DNA from: an uncultured Leucobacter sp.
GTDB lineage: Bacteria; Actinomycetota; Actinomycetes; Actinomycetales; Microbacteriaceae
Reading direction: 5' to 3'
Length of the DNA stretch: 19,336 nucleotides
Assembly: GCA_937872275.1 (NCBI GenBank)
Contig: CALMSE010000099.1
Coordinates: 1 to 19,336, forward strand
Made by a program: the position numbers and the translations under genes
Notes under the pieces: model-generated
What the model was told of the DNA's origin: nothing
The model's database searches: none
What the model saw: only the letters and a program-made list of their open reading frames with translations
Part shown: positions 1-6,926 of the stretch, in pieces
Layout of the letters: each line of letters begins with the position of its first letter
Numbering within the stretch: position 1 is the stretch's first letter

Positions 1-13
1 GGAGCCGCGGACT

Positions 14-40
14 GCGGCCGGCGCCCGAGCCGCCGGCCGC
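14..40. terminator. GC-rich hairpin upstream of the first gene
   Basis: A perfect 10-bp inverted repeat with arms at 14-23 and 31-40 and a 7-nt loop lies in the 94 bases before the first gene. No T-run follows, as is common for terminators in GC-rich actinobacteria. It may end transcription of a gene left of the window or be an operator. No recognisable promoter was found in 1-94. GGGAG at about 83-87 is a fair ribosome binding site for the ATG at 95. Confidence 0.4.
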
Positions 41-94
41 GCTCCGCACGGCGCCGAACCGGCGACACCGAACACGCGACACGGGAGACACGAG

Positions 95-1153
95 ATGACC
101 CTGACCTTCGACCATGCCACCCTCGGGCAGCGGGTGCTCTTCGGCGCCGGCGCCGCAGTGGCGAACACCGTCGCCGCCGTCGCCGCGCTCGGTGCCGAGC
201 GGGTGCTGCTCATCGCCGACGCCTTCGCGATGGAGCTCGCAGAGGCGGTCGCGGCGCGGACGCCCGTCGTGGAGCGCATCCACGACATCGTGCAGCACGT
301 GCCCGCGGAGCGCGCCGATGCGGCGACGGCGCTCGCCGGGGGCTGCCGCGCCGACGCGATCATCGCGATCGGCGGCGGATCCTCCACCGGCCTCGCCAAG
401 ATCGTCGCCCTGCGCACCGGGCTGCCGATCGTGGCCGTGCCCACGACCTTTGCCGGCTCCGAGGCCACGAGCGTGTGGGGGCTGACGACCGATCAGCGCA
501 AGGAGACCGGCTCCGACCCCCGAGTGCTGCCGGCCTCGGTCGTGTACGACGTGACGCTCAGCACGGGGCTGCCCGCGCGGCTCGCCGTGTCGTCCGGGCT
601 CAACGCGCTGGCCCACGCGGTCGACAGCTTCTGGGCGCCGCGGGCCGACCCCATCAACCGGGCGATGGCGACGGAGGGCATGGCCGCGCTGATCCCGGGA
701 CTCCGCGGACTCGCGACCGACTCCGAAGACCTCGAGGCGCGGGAGCGCGTGCTCTTCGGCGCCTACCTCACCGCCGTCGCCTTCGGCTCGGCGGGATCCG
801 CCATGCACCACAAGGTCTGCCACGTGCTCGGCGGCGCGTTCGATCTGCCGCACGCCGAGCTGCATTCGATCGTGCTGCCCTACGTCGCCGCGTTCAACAT
901 GCCGGCGGCCCCCGACGCCGAGGCCCGCGTCTCGGCCGCCCTCGGCGGCGGCCCCGCCGCTCCCGGGCTGTGGCGGCTGCGCGAAGACCTCGGCGCTCCG
1001 CGCTCGCTCGCCGAGATCGGCATGCGGGAGGCCGACGTCGCCCTCGGCGCCGAGCTCGCCTTCGACGCGGTCCCGCTCTCGAACCCCCGCCCGGTGCGGC
1101 CCGACGACCTCGAGCGCCTGATCCGCGCGGCCTGGGCGGGCGAGCCCGTCTGA
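95..1153 (+). CDS. Maleylacetate reductase (iron-type alcohol dehydrogenase family)
   Basis: This 352-residue enzyme is expected to reduce maleylacetate to 3-oxoadipate with NAD(P)H, the step after ring cleavage of hydroxyquinol or chlorocatechols, in the cytoplasm. The nucleotide-binding motif [10 protein letters not shown] is at residues 93-102, followed by [10 protein letters not shown] around 116-125. The helical C-terminal domain shows the histidine-rich signatures NALAHAVD (H174), [10 protein letters not shown] (H238, H239, H243) and DLPHAELHS (H253, H257). These are the maleylacetate reductase versions of the iron-ADH domain, and the length matches the usual 350-360. The ATG follows a GGGAG site. 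The reading frame stays open upstream, but an earlier start would exceed family length. The next gene, 32 bases downstream, makes its substrate, which strongly supports the call. The specific gene name within the family cannot be settled from sequence alone. Confidence 0.92.
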   Translation: MTLTFDHATLGQRVLFGAGAAVANTVAAVAALGAERVLLIADAFAMELAEAVAARTPVVERIHDIVQHVPAERADAATALAGGCRADAIIAIGGGSSTGLAKIVALRTGLPIVAVPTTFAGSEATSVWGLTTDQRKETGSDPRVLPASVVYDVTLSTGLPARLAVSSGLNALAHAVDSFWAPRADPINRAMATEGMAALIPGLRGLATDSEDLEARERVLFGAYLTAVAFGSAGSAMHHKVCHVLGGAFDLPHAELHSIVLPYVAAFNMPAAPDAEARVSAALGGGPAAPGLWRLREDLGAPRSLAEIGMREADVALGAELAFDAVPLSNPRPVRPDDLERLIRAAWAGEPV

Positions 1154-1185
1154 TCCAAGCACCCTTTCGACCCCTGGAGAACCCC

Positions 1186-2082
1186 ATGCCAGAACCGCAC
1201 CCCGTCAGCGCCGAGCAGACCCAGCGCGAGCTCGACCTCATCGAGCTGGTCGTCACCTCGTTCGACGGCGCCCCCGACGAGCGCCTGCGCACCGTGCTGC
1301 AGTCGCTCGTGCGCCACCTGCACGCCTTCGTGCGGGAGGTGCGCCTCAGCGAGGCCGAGTGGAACACCGCCATCGAGTTCCTCACCGCCGTCGGCCGTAT
1401 TACCGACGACCGGCGGCAGGAGTTCATCCTGCTCTCCGACGTGCTGGGCGTCTCGATGCAGGTCGTCGCGGTGAACAACGAGGCGTACGCGAACGCCACC
1501 GAGGCGACCGTCTTCGGGCCCTTCTTCGTCGACGACGCCCCCGAGATCGGGCAGGGCGAGGACATGGCCTTCGGCGCGGTGGGCGAGGCCTGCTGGGTCG
1601 AGGGCGGCGTGCGCGACACCGCCGGCAACCCGATCCCCGGCGCTCGGATCGAGGTCTGGGAGGCCGACGAGGACGGCTTCTACGACGTGCAGTACACCGA
1701 CGGCCGCACGGCCGCCCGCGCCCACCTCTTCAGCGACGAGAACGGCGACTACCGGTTCTGGGGCCTCACCCCGACGCCGTATCCGATCCCGCACGACGGG
1801 CCCGTCGGCCAGATGCTCGAGCGGGTGAACCGCTCCCCGATGCGGGCCTCGCACCTGCACTTCATGGTGACCGCGCCGGGGTTCCGCAGGCTCGTGACCC
1901 ACATCTTCGTGCGGGGCGACGAACTGCTGAAGAGCGACTCGGTGTTCGGGGTGAAGGACTCGCTCGTCATGGACTTCGCGCAGCACCCGGGCTCGGAGCC
2001 CGCCCCCGACGGCCGCGACCTCGGCGGGGCGCCGTGGTCGAGCACGCGGTTCGACATCGTCCTCGCGCCGGCGCAGTCCTGA
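1186..2082 (+). CDS. Hydroxyquinol 1,2-dioxygenase (intradiol ring cleavage)
   Basis: This 298-residue non-heme Fe(III) intradiol dioxygenase should cleave hydroxyquinol (1,2,4-benzenetriol) to maleylacetate. The N-terminal helical dimerisation domain (about 1-105) carries the family-typical [19 protein letters not shown] segment. The catalytic beta-sandwich supplies four iron ligands in the expected order: Y166 (GFYDVQY), Y199 ([13 protein letters not shown]), H223 and H225 (SHLHFMV). Spacing matches hydroxyquinol and catechol dioxygenases. The neighbouring maleylacetate reductase favours hydroxyquinol over catechol as substrate, because catechol cleavage would yield muconate and need a cycloisomerase. 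The ATG at 1186 is preceded by GGAG at 1176-1179. No monooxygenase making hydroxyquinol is in the window; it may lie to the left. A chlorocatechol dioxygenase is a less likely alternative. Confidence 0.93.
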   Translation: MPEPHPVSAEQTQRELDLIELVVTSFDGAPDERLRTVLQSLVRHLHAFVREVRLSEAEWNTAIEFLTAVGRITDDRRQEFILLSDVLGVSMQVVAVNNEAYANATEATVFGPFFVDDAPEIGQGEDMAFGAVGEACWVEGGVRDTAGNPIPGARIEVWEADEDGFYDVQYTDGRTAARAHLFSDENGDYRFWGLTPTPYPIPHDGPVGQMLERVNRSPMRASHLHFMVTAPGFRRLVTHIFVRGDELLKSDSVFGVKDSLVMDFAQHPGSEPAPDGRDLGGAPWSSTRFDIVLAPAQS

Positions 2083-2170
2083 TCCGCCGTCGGAGCGCCC
2101 GCGCGATCCGCCACCCGGCGGCAGACCACCTCCACCATCCACCAGTACGTCGAGTCGAAGGAGACCTGAC

Positions 2171-3475
2171 ATGACCATTCATCATCGACTGCGCCGCGGA
2201 GCCATCGCCGCCGTCGCGATCGCCGCGCTCGGACTGACCGCCTGCAGCGGCGGGCTGGGCGGCGGCCCGCAGAGCGGCGGGGGCGAGGACGAGCCGATCC
2301 GCATCGGCTACGTCACGCCGCAGACCGGCGCGCTCGCGCTGTTCGGCCAGGCCGACGCGTTCGTGATCGACGCGATGACCGAGTACTTCGCCGACAACCC
2401 GGTCACGCTGAAGGATGGCACGACCCGCCCCATCGAGATCATCTCGAAGGACACCCAGTCGGACTCGCGCCGCGCCGCCGAGGTGGCGAGCGAGCTGATC
2501 CTCGAGGACGACGTCGACCTCGTGCTCGTGACCTCGACCCCCGACACCGTGAACCCGGTCTCCGATCAGTGCGAGGCGAACCAGGTGCTCTGCATCTCGT
2601 CGATGGCGCCGTGGCAGCCGGTCTACTTCGGCCGCGGCGGCACCCCGGACGAGGGCTTCGACTACACCTACCACTTCTTCTGGGGCCTCGAGGACGTGCA
2701 GCGGGTGTACGGCGCGATCTGGGACGCCACCGCGGGCCCCGACGCGAGCGTCGCGATGCTGATGCCGAACGACCCCGACGGCAACGCCTGGTCCGACCCG
2801 ACGACCGGCTTCCCCCCGTTCATCGAGGACAACGGACGCACCTTCGTCGATCCGGGCCGCTACGAGAACGGCACCACCGACTTCTCGGCGCAGATCTCGC
2901 AGTTCAAGACCGACGGCGCCGAGATCCTCGCCGCGATCCCGATCCCGCCCGACTTCACCACCTTCTGGCAGCAGGCCGTGCAGCAGGGCTTCAAGCCGAC
3001 CACCGCGACCGTCGCCAAGGCGATCCTCTTCCCCGCCGCCGTCGAGGCGCTGGGCGCGCTCGGCGACAACCTCTCGACCGAGGTGTGGTGGCACCCCACC
3101 TCGCCGTTCGAGAGCTCGCTGACCGGGCAGAGCGCTGCCGACCTCGCGACCGACTTCGAGGAGACGACCGGCGAGCAGTGGACGCAGGCCATCGGCTTCG
3201 CCGAGGCGGTGTTCGAAGTCGCCGTCGCCGCCCTCGAGAGCGCCGACTCGCTCTCCGCCGAGGATCTCGCGGCGGCGGTGCGGCGGGTGGACATCGACAC
3301 GATCGTCGGCACGGTCGATTTCACGTCGGGGCCCGTGCCGAACGTCGCGAAGACGCCGCTCGTCGGAGGCCAGTGGCGGCTGCAGGAGGACGGGGGCTAC
3401 GAACTCGTGATCGTGGTGAACCCGGACGAGCCGGAGATCCCCCTCGGCGGCGAGCCCGAGCCCATCGCCTGGTAG
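2171..3475 (+). CDS. ABC transporter substrate-binding lipoprotein (Leu/Ile/Val-type, type I fold)
   Basis: This is the 434-residue extracytoplasmic receptor of the ABC importer encoded by the next four genes. A lipoprotein signal peptide ends in the lipobox L22-T23-A24-C25, followed by a Gly/Ser-rich linker to about residue 40. The receptor domain opens with PIRIGYVTPQTGALALFGQA, typical of the periplasmic-binding-protein family 6 used by branched-chain amino acid, amide and aromatic-acid importers. It probably binds a small organic solute outside the membrane and docks on the permeases. A strong AAGGAG (2158-2163) lies 7 nt before the ATG. The 88-nt gap from the dioxygenase shows no clear terminator, so co-transcription is plausible. 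The operon context suggests an aromatic ligand instead of an amino acid; the sequence does not reveal which. Confidence 0.9.
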   Translation: MTIHHRLRRGAIAAVAIAALGLTACSGGLGGGPQSGGGEDEPIRIGYVTPQTGALALFGQADAFVIDAMTEYFADNPVTLKDGTTRPIEIISKDTQSDSRRAAEVASELILEDDVDLVLVTSTPDTVNPVSDQCEANQVLCISSMAPWQPVYFGRGGTPDEGFDYTYHFFWGLEDVQRVYGAIWDATAGPDASVAMLMPNDPDGNAWSDPTTGFPPFIEDNGRTFVDPGRYENGTTDFSAQISQFKTDGAEILAAIPIPPDFTTFWQQAVQQGFKPTTATVAKAILFPAAVEALGALGDNLSTEVWWHPTSPFESSLTGQSAADLATDFEETTGEQWTQAIGFAEAVFEVAVAALESADSLSAEDLAAAVRRVDIDTIVGTVDFTSGPVPNVAKTPLVGGQWRLQEDGGYELVIVVNPDEPEIPLGGEPEPIAW

Positions 3476-3494
3476 CGCCGAAGCCACCATCGAC

Positions 3495-4274
3495 ATGTCG
3501 GCATTGCTGGAAACGCACGAGCTGGGCCGGTCCTTCGGCAGGCTGACGGTGCTCTCCGGCCTCGATCTCACGGTCGAGGCCGGGGAGGTGCTCGGGATCA
3601 TCGGCCCCAACGGGGCGGGGAAGAGCACGCTGCTCTCGCTGCTGGGCGGAAGCATCCCGCCCTCCACGGGCACCGTCGTCTACGAGGGCGAGGACATCAC
3701 GCGGCGCGGCGCCTATTGGCGGGCGCGGCGCGGGATCGCCACGAGCTACCAGGTGCCGCGGCCGTTCCTCGGCATGACGGTGCTCGAGAACCTGCTGGTC
3801 GGGGCGCGCCACGGCGCGGGCCTCAGCGCGAAGGAGGCCGAGGGCGCGGCCTGGTACGCGCTCGAGCGGACGCACCTGACGGAGCAGGCCGACGCGGTCG
3901 CGGCCTCGCTGCGGCTGCTCGACCGGAAGCGGCTCGAGGTCGCCCGCGCGCTCGCCGCCAGGCCCCGGCTGCTGCTGCTCGACGAGGTCGCCGGAGGCCT
4001 CACCGAGCAGGAGCTGCCGCCGCTGATCGAGCTCGTCGAGGCCGTCCGCGACACGGGAGTGACGGTGATCTGGATCGAGCACGTCGTGCACGCCCTCACC
4101 GCCGTGGCGACGCGCCTCATGTGCCTCAGCTACGGCACGGTGCTCGCCGAGGGGCTGCCGCACGAAGTGCTGGAGTCCCCCGAGGTGCGGGCCATCTATC
4201 TCGGCCTCGAGCCCGACCTCGACGAGGCCGCGGCCGAGGCCGCACGAGCGGAGAGGGAGCGCGATGATGCTTGA
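3495..4274 (+). CDS. ABC transporter ATPase, LivG-like, with non-canonical signature motif
   Basis: This 259-residue nucleotide-binding subunit powers the importer at the cytoplasmic face. Walker A GPNGAGKST spans residues 37-45. Walker B LLLLDE ends in D163-E164, and the switch histidine is H196 (WIEHVVH). Where LivG proteins normally read LSYGQQ or LSGGQ, this one reads SLRLLDRKRLEVARAL (from residue 138). The residue after the Walker B glutamate is Val instead of the usual Pro. I recall comparable LDRKRLE variants in some Liv-like importers, so this is probably a subfamily trait and not a dead ATPase. The start lies 20 nt after the receptor stop with only a weak ribosome binding site. The 3' end overlaps the second ATPase gene by 11 nt, indicating translational coupling. 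Confidence 0.9.
   Translation: MSALLETHELGRSFGRLTVLSGLDLTVEAGEVLGIIGPNGAGKSTLLSLLGGSIPPSTGTVVYEGEDITRRGAYWRARRGIATSYQVPRPFLGMTVLENLLVGARHGAGLSAKEAEGAAWYALERTHLTEQADAVAASLRLLDRKRLEVARALAARPRLLLLDEVAGGLTEQELPPLIELVEAVRDTGVTVIWIEHVVHALTAVATRLMCLSYGTVLAEGLPHEVLESPEVRAIYLGLEPDLDEAAAEAARAERERDDA
4251..4259 (+). promoter_or_regulatory. Ribosome binding site bearing on the second ATPase start
   Basis: GAGAGGGAG lies inside the end of the first ATPase gene. It is 4 nt before ATG 4264 and 7 nt before the in-frame ATG 4267. The second spacing is nearer the optimum, so initiation may occur at 4267; the proteins would differ by one methionine. Confidence 0.5.
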
Positions 4275-4953
4275 GGTGGAAGACCTCCATGTCTCCTACG
4301 GCCAGATGCCCGCCGTGCGCGGGGTCTCGCTCGACCTCGAGGAGGGCGGGATCCTCGCGGTGATCGGCGCGAACGGGGCCGGCAAGTCGACCCTGTTGAA
4401 GGCGATCGCGGGGCAGCTCGCGCCCGTCTCGGGGCGCATCCGCCTCGACGGCGAGGACGTGACGGGACTGCCGGCCCATCTCCGGGCCCGGCGCGGCATC
4501 TCGCTCGTGCCCGAGGGCCGCAGGCTCTTCAAGACGCTGACGGTCGAGGAGAACCTGCAGGTCGCACTCGCCACGGGGCGCCGCGGCCCCTGGAACCTCG
4601 ACTCGATCTCCGAGGCGCTCCCGCTCGTCGCCGAACGCCGCGGTCGCATCGCCGGCGACCTCTCCGGCGGCGAGGCGCAGGCGACCGCCATCGCGCGGGC
4701 GCTGATGGCCAACCCCCGACTGCTGCTCCTCGACGAGGTGAGCCTCGGCCTCGCCCCCGTCGTGGTGGGGCAGATCTACGGCATGATCCCCGCGATCCTC
4801 GACCAGGGCACCTCGGTGCTCGTCGTGGAGCAGGACGTGCAGCAGGCGACCCAGGCCTCCCGCGACGTGCACTGCCTGCTGCAGGGGCGCACCTCGCTGA
4901 CCGGCCGCGACCTCGAGCTCGAAGCGATCAGCCGAGCCTACTTCGGAGCGTAG
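4264..4953 (+). CDS. ABC transporter ATPase, LivF-like
   Basis: This 229-residue second nucleotide-binding subunit pairs with the preceding ATPase. Walker A GANGAGKST is at residues 35-43, the canonical signature LSGGE at 133-137, and Walker B ends in D157-E158. VPEGRRLFKTLTVEENL is the classic LivF-type segment after the Q-loop. Length is normal for LivF. Because this partner keeps an intact signature and the other does not, the two composite ATP sites of the heterodimer are likely unequal. The gene overlaps the previous stop by 11 nt and is followed 2 nt later by the first permease. It could initiate one codon later (4267). Confidence 0.92.
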   Translation: MMLEVEDLHVSYGQMPAVRGVSLDLEEGGILAVIGANGAGKSTLLKAIAGQLAPVSGRIRLDGEDVTGLPAHLRARRGISLVPEGRRLFKTLTVEENLQVALATGRRGPWNLDSISEALPLVAERRGRIAGDLSGGEAQATAIARALMANPRLLLLDEVSLGLAPVVVGQIYGMIPAILDQGTSVLVVEQDVQQATQASRDVHCLLQGRTSLTGRDLELEAISRAYFGA

Positions 4954-4955
4954 CC

Positions 4956-5822
4956 ATGGACATCATCTCCGCACTCATCCAGGGCCTCCTGCTGGGCGGG
5001 CTGTACGCGCTGTTCGCGGCCGGCCTCTCGTTCCTCTTCGGCGTGATGCGTCTCGTCAACCTCGCCCACGGAGCCATCGCGGTGCTCGCGGCGTACCTCG
5101 TGCTGGTCCTCGTGCGGGCGGGCCTCCCGCCCTTCCCGGCGCTCGCCGTCGCGGTGGTCGTCACGGCCGCGCTCGGCTACGCGCTGCAGCGCACGATCCT
5201 CCAGCGCACCCTCACGGAGTCCCCGCTGCCGTCGCTGCTCGTGACCTTCGGCCTCGCGATCGTCATCGAGAACGTGCTGCTCGTCACCCAGTCCGCGAAC
5301 CAGCAGCGGATCACGCTCGGCGCGCTCGACACCGCGTCGATCCCGCTGTTCGGCGACATCCGCATCGGCGTCTTCCCGCTGATGGTGCTGGTCTTCGCGG
5401 TCGTGGCGCTCGGCGCGCTCTCGCTCGTGATGCGGAAGACGCAGTTCGGCCGCCTCGTGCGGGCGGTCAGCGACGACCCCGACACGGTGGCGCTCTCCGG
5501 GGCGAACCCGAAGCACGTCTACGGCATCGCGGCGGCCATCGCCTTCGGCCTCGTCGCCGTGGCGGGCTTCGCGAACGGGGTGCAGGCCGGCTTCAACCCC
5601 GCCTCCGGCGGCCTGCTGCTGATCTTCGCCTTCGAGGCGGTCATCATCGGCGGACTCGGCAGCCTCTGGGGCACCCTGCTGGGCGCGATGCTGCTCGGCG
5701 TGGTGCAGACCCTCGCGGCGCGATGGGACTCCACGCTGTTCCAGCTCGCGGGCCATCTCGTGTTCCTCGTATTCCTGATCTTCCTGCCCAACGGGCTCAT
5801 CCGACGGAAGGCGCGACTGTGA
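4956..5822 (+). CDS. ABC transporter permease, LivH-like
   Basis: This 288-residue integral membrane protein has about eight hydrophobic segments. The N-terminus (IISALIQGLLLGGLYALFAAG followed by LSFLFGVMRLVNLAHGA) matches LivH permeases almost residue for residue. The later GGLGSLWGTLLGAMLLGVVQ is the conserved C-terminal transmembrane region with the ATPase-coupling area before it (RAVSDDPDTVALSGANPKHVYG). It forms half of the translocation pore with the next gene product. The ATG has GGAG at 4946-4949, inside the end of the preceding gene. The last base of its sense sequence overlaps the GTG start of the next permease. Confidence 0.92.
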   Translation: MDIISALIQGLLLGGLYALFAAGLSFLFGVMRLVNLAHGAIAVLAAYLVLVLVRAGLPPFPALAVAVVVTAALGYALQRTILQRTLTESPLPSLLVTFGLAIVIENVLLVTQSANQQRITLGALDTASIPLFGDIRIGVFPLMVLVFAVVALGALSLVMRKTQFGRLVRAVSDDPDTVALSGANPKHVYGIAAAIAFGLVAVAGFANGVQAGFNPASGGLLLIFAFEAVIIGGLGSLWGTLLGAMLLGVVQTLAARWDSTLFQLAGHLVFLVFLIFLPNGLIRRKARL

Positions 5823-6847
5823 CCGACTCGAACACTCCCCCGACTCCGACGCAGGCCGTGCGCGTCGCCCCGCGCATCAGGCGCTTCGGGCGCTCCTCGT
5901 CCATCGGCCTCGGCGTCTCCCTGCTGCTCGTGATCGTGCTCGCAGTGCTGCCCTACGCCGTGCCGCTCGGCTCGACCCGCGAGGTGACGAACCTCTTCAT
6001 CTACGTGATCCTCGCGACCTCGTGGAACCTGCTCGCCGGCTTCGGCGGCATGGTCTCGGTCGGGCAGCAGGCCTACATCGGCATCGGCGCGTACGGCCTC
6101 GTCGTGCTCGCCGACATCGTCGGCATGAACCAGCTGCTCGCGGTGCCCGCGATCGCCCTCGTGTGCGCGGTCGTGGCGATCCCGATCTCGTACGCGGCGT
6201 TCCGGCTCGTCGGCGGCTACTTCGCGGTCGGCACGTGGGTCATCGCCGAGGTGATCCGCCTGCTCACGATCCGGGTGCCCGAGCTCGGCGCGGGCTCCGG
6301 CATCTCCCTGGCCCCGATGGCGGGGGTGGATCGCGACATGCGCATCGCGGTCGGCTACTGGATGGCGCTCGCCGTCGCCGTCGTGGTCGTCTCGGCGGTG
6401 ATCCTCGTGGCCCGCTCGAAGCTGGGCCTCGCGCTCACCGCGGTGCGCGACGAGCCGCTCGCGGCCGCCACGAGCGGCGTGAACGTGGTGTCGGCCAAGC
6501 GCATCGTGTTCGTGATCGCGGGCGCCGCCGCGGGCGCGGCGGGTGCGCTCATCGCGATGTCGACGCTGAACGTGCAGCCGAACGCGGTGTACGGCGTGCA
6601 GTGGAGCGCGTACATGATCTTCATCGTCGTCATCGGCGGCGTGGGGTCGATCGAGGGGCCGCTCATCGGCGCGTTCCTCTTCTGGCTGCTGCAGGTGCTG
6701 CTCGCCGACTTCGGCGAGCTCTACCTCATCGGCCTCGGCGTGCTCGGCATCGCGATGGTGCTCTGGGCGCCGGGCGGCGTCTGGGGGCTGATCACGCGGA
6801 GGCGCCGCATCGACCTCTTCCCGATCGGGTACCGGCTCGACGCCTGA
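5819..6847 (+). CDS. ABC transporter permease, LivM-like (GTG start overlapping upstream stop)
   Basis: This 342-residue second permease is the last gene of the importer operon. A hydrophilic N-terminal tail of about 30 residues precedes the membrane domain. Hallmarks are LATSWNLLAGFGGMVSVGQQ and AYIGIGAYG, the first-half LivM signature, and VIGGVGSIEGPLIGAF near the C-terminus. The frame is open to 5723, but the likely start is the GTG at 5819. It overlaps the LivH stop as GTGA, has a purine-rich GGAAGG about 7 nt upstream, and gives a normal family length. The overlap predicts translational coupling, keeping the two permeases in equal amounts. The stop is followed by a G-rich tract and a convergent gene. 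Confidence 0.92.
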   Translation: MTDSNTPPTPTQAVRVAPRIRRFGRSSSIGLGVSLLLVIVLAVLPYAVPLGSTREVTNLFIYVILATSWNLLAGFGGMVSVGQQAYIGIGAYGLVVLADIVGMNQLLAVPAIALVCAVVAIPISYAAFRLVGGYFAVGTWVIAEVIRLLTIRVPELGAGSGISLAPMAGVDRDMRIAVGYWMALAVAVVVVSAVILVARSKLGLALTAVRDEPLAAATSGVNVVSAKRIVFVIAGAAAGAAGALIAMSTLNVQPNAVYGVQWSAYMIFIVVIGGVGSIEGPLIGAFLFWLLQVLLADFGELYLIGLGVLGIAMVLWAPGGVWGLITRRRRIDLFPIGYRLDA

Positions 6848-6849
6848 GC

Positions 6850-6897
6850 GGGGCGAGGGGGCAGCGAGGGGCGGGCCGGGAGAGAGGGCAGGACGGG
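6850..6897 (+). repeat. G-run tract, potential G-quadruplex, between convergent genes
   Basis: Seven runs of three to five guanines occur on the + strand at 6850-6853, 6857-6861, 6868-6871, 6873-6875, 6878-6880, 6886-6888 and 6895-6897, with loops of 1-6 nt. This meets the usual G-quadruplex pattern several times over. It begins three bases after the livM-like stop and so would lie in that mRNA's 3' end, and in the template for transcription coming from the opposite gene. Confidence 0.6.
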
Positions 6898-6913
6898 AGG
6901 ACGGACCGAGGGC

Positions 6914-6926
6914 GCGGCGGTGCCGC
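6914..6926 (-). terminator. Short hairpin just after the amidohydrolase stop
   Basis: GCGGC (6914-6918), a 3-nt loop and GCCGC (6922-6926) form a 5-bp hairpin directly after the amidohydrolase stop codon on the minus strand. A pyrimidine-rich run follows in that direction. It is a weak candidate terminator for the minus-strand transcript. Confidence 0.3.

Noticed and set aside
63..82. Repeated CGACAC hexamers 14 bp apart before the first gene
   Set aside because: Too short and too common in GC-rich DNA to call a binding site.
3..98. An upstream gene ending in an ATGA overlap with maleylacetate reductase
   Set aside because: One frame does end at TGA 96-98, but all frames are equally GC3-rich, no family is recognisable in about 31 codons, and a strong hairpin lies within it.
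880..2178. Long minus-strand frames over the dioxygenase and maleylacetate reductase genes
   Set aside because: Shadow composition with no recognisable domain, opposite two well-supported enzymes.
2171..6847. Naming the importer as a leucine/isoleucine/valine transporter
   Set aside because: The family is shared by importers of many solutes, and the aromatic-catabolism context argues against assigning branched-chain amino acids.
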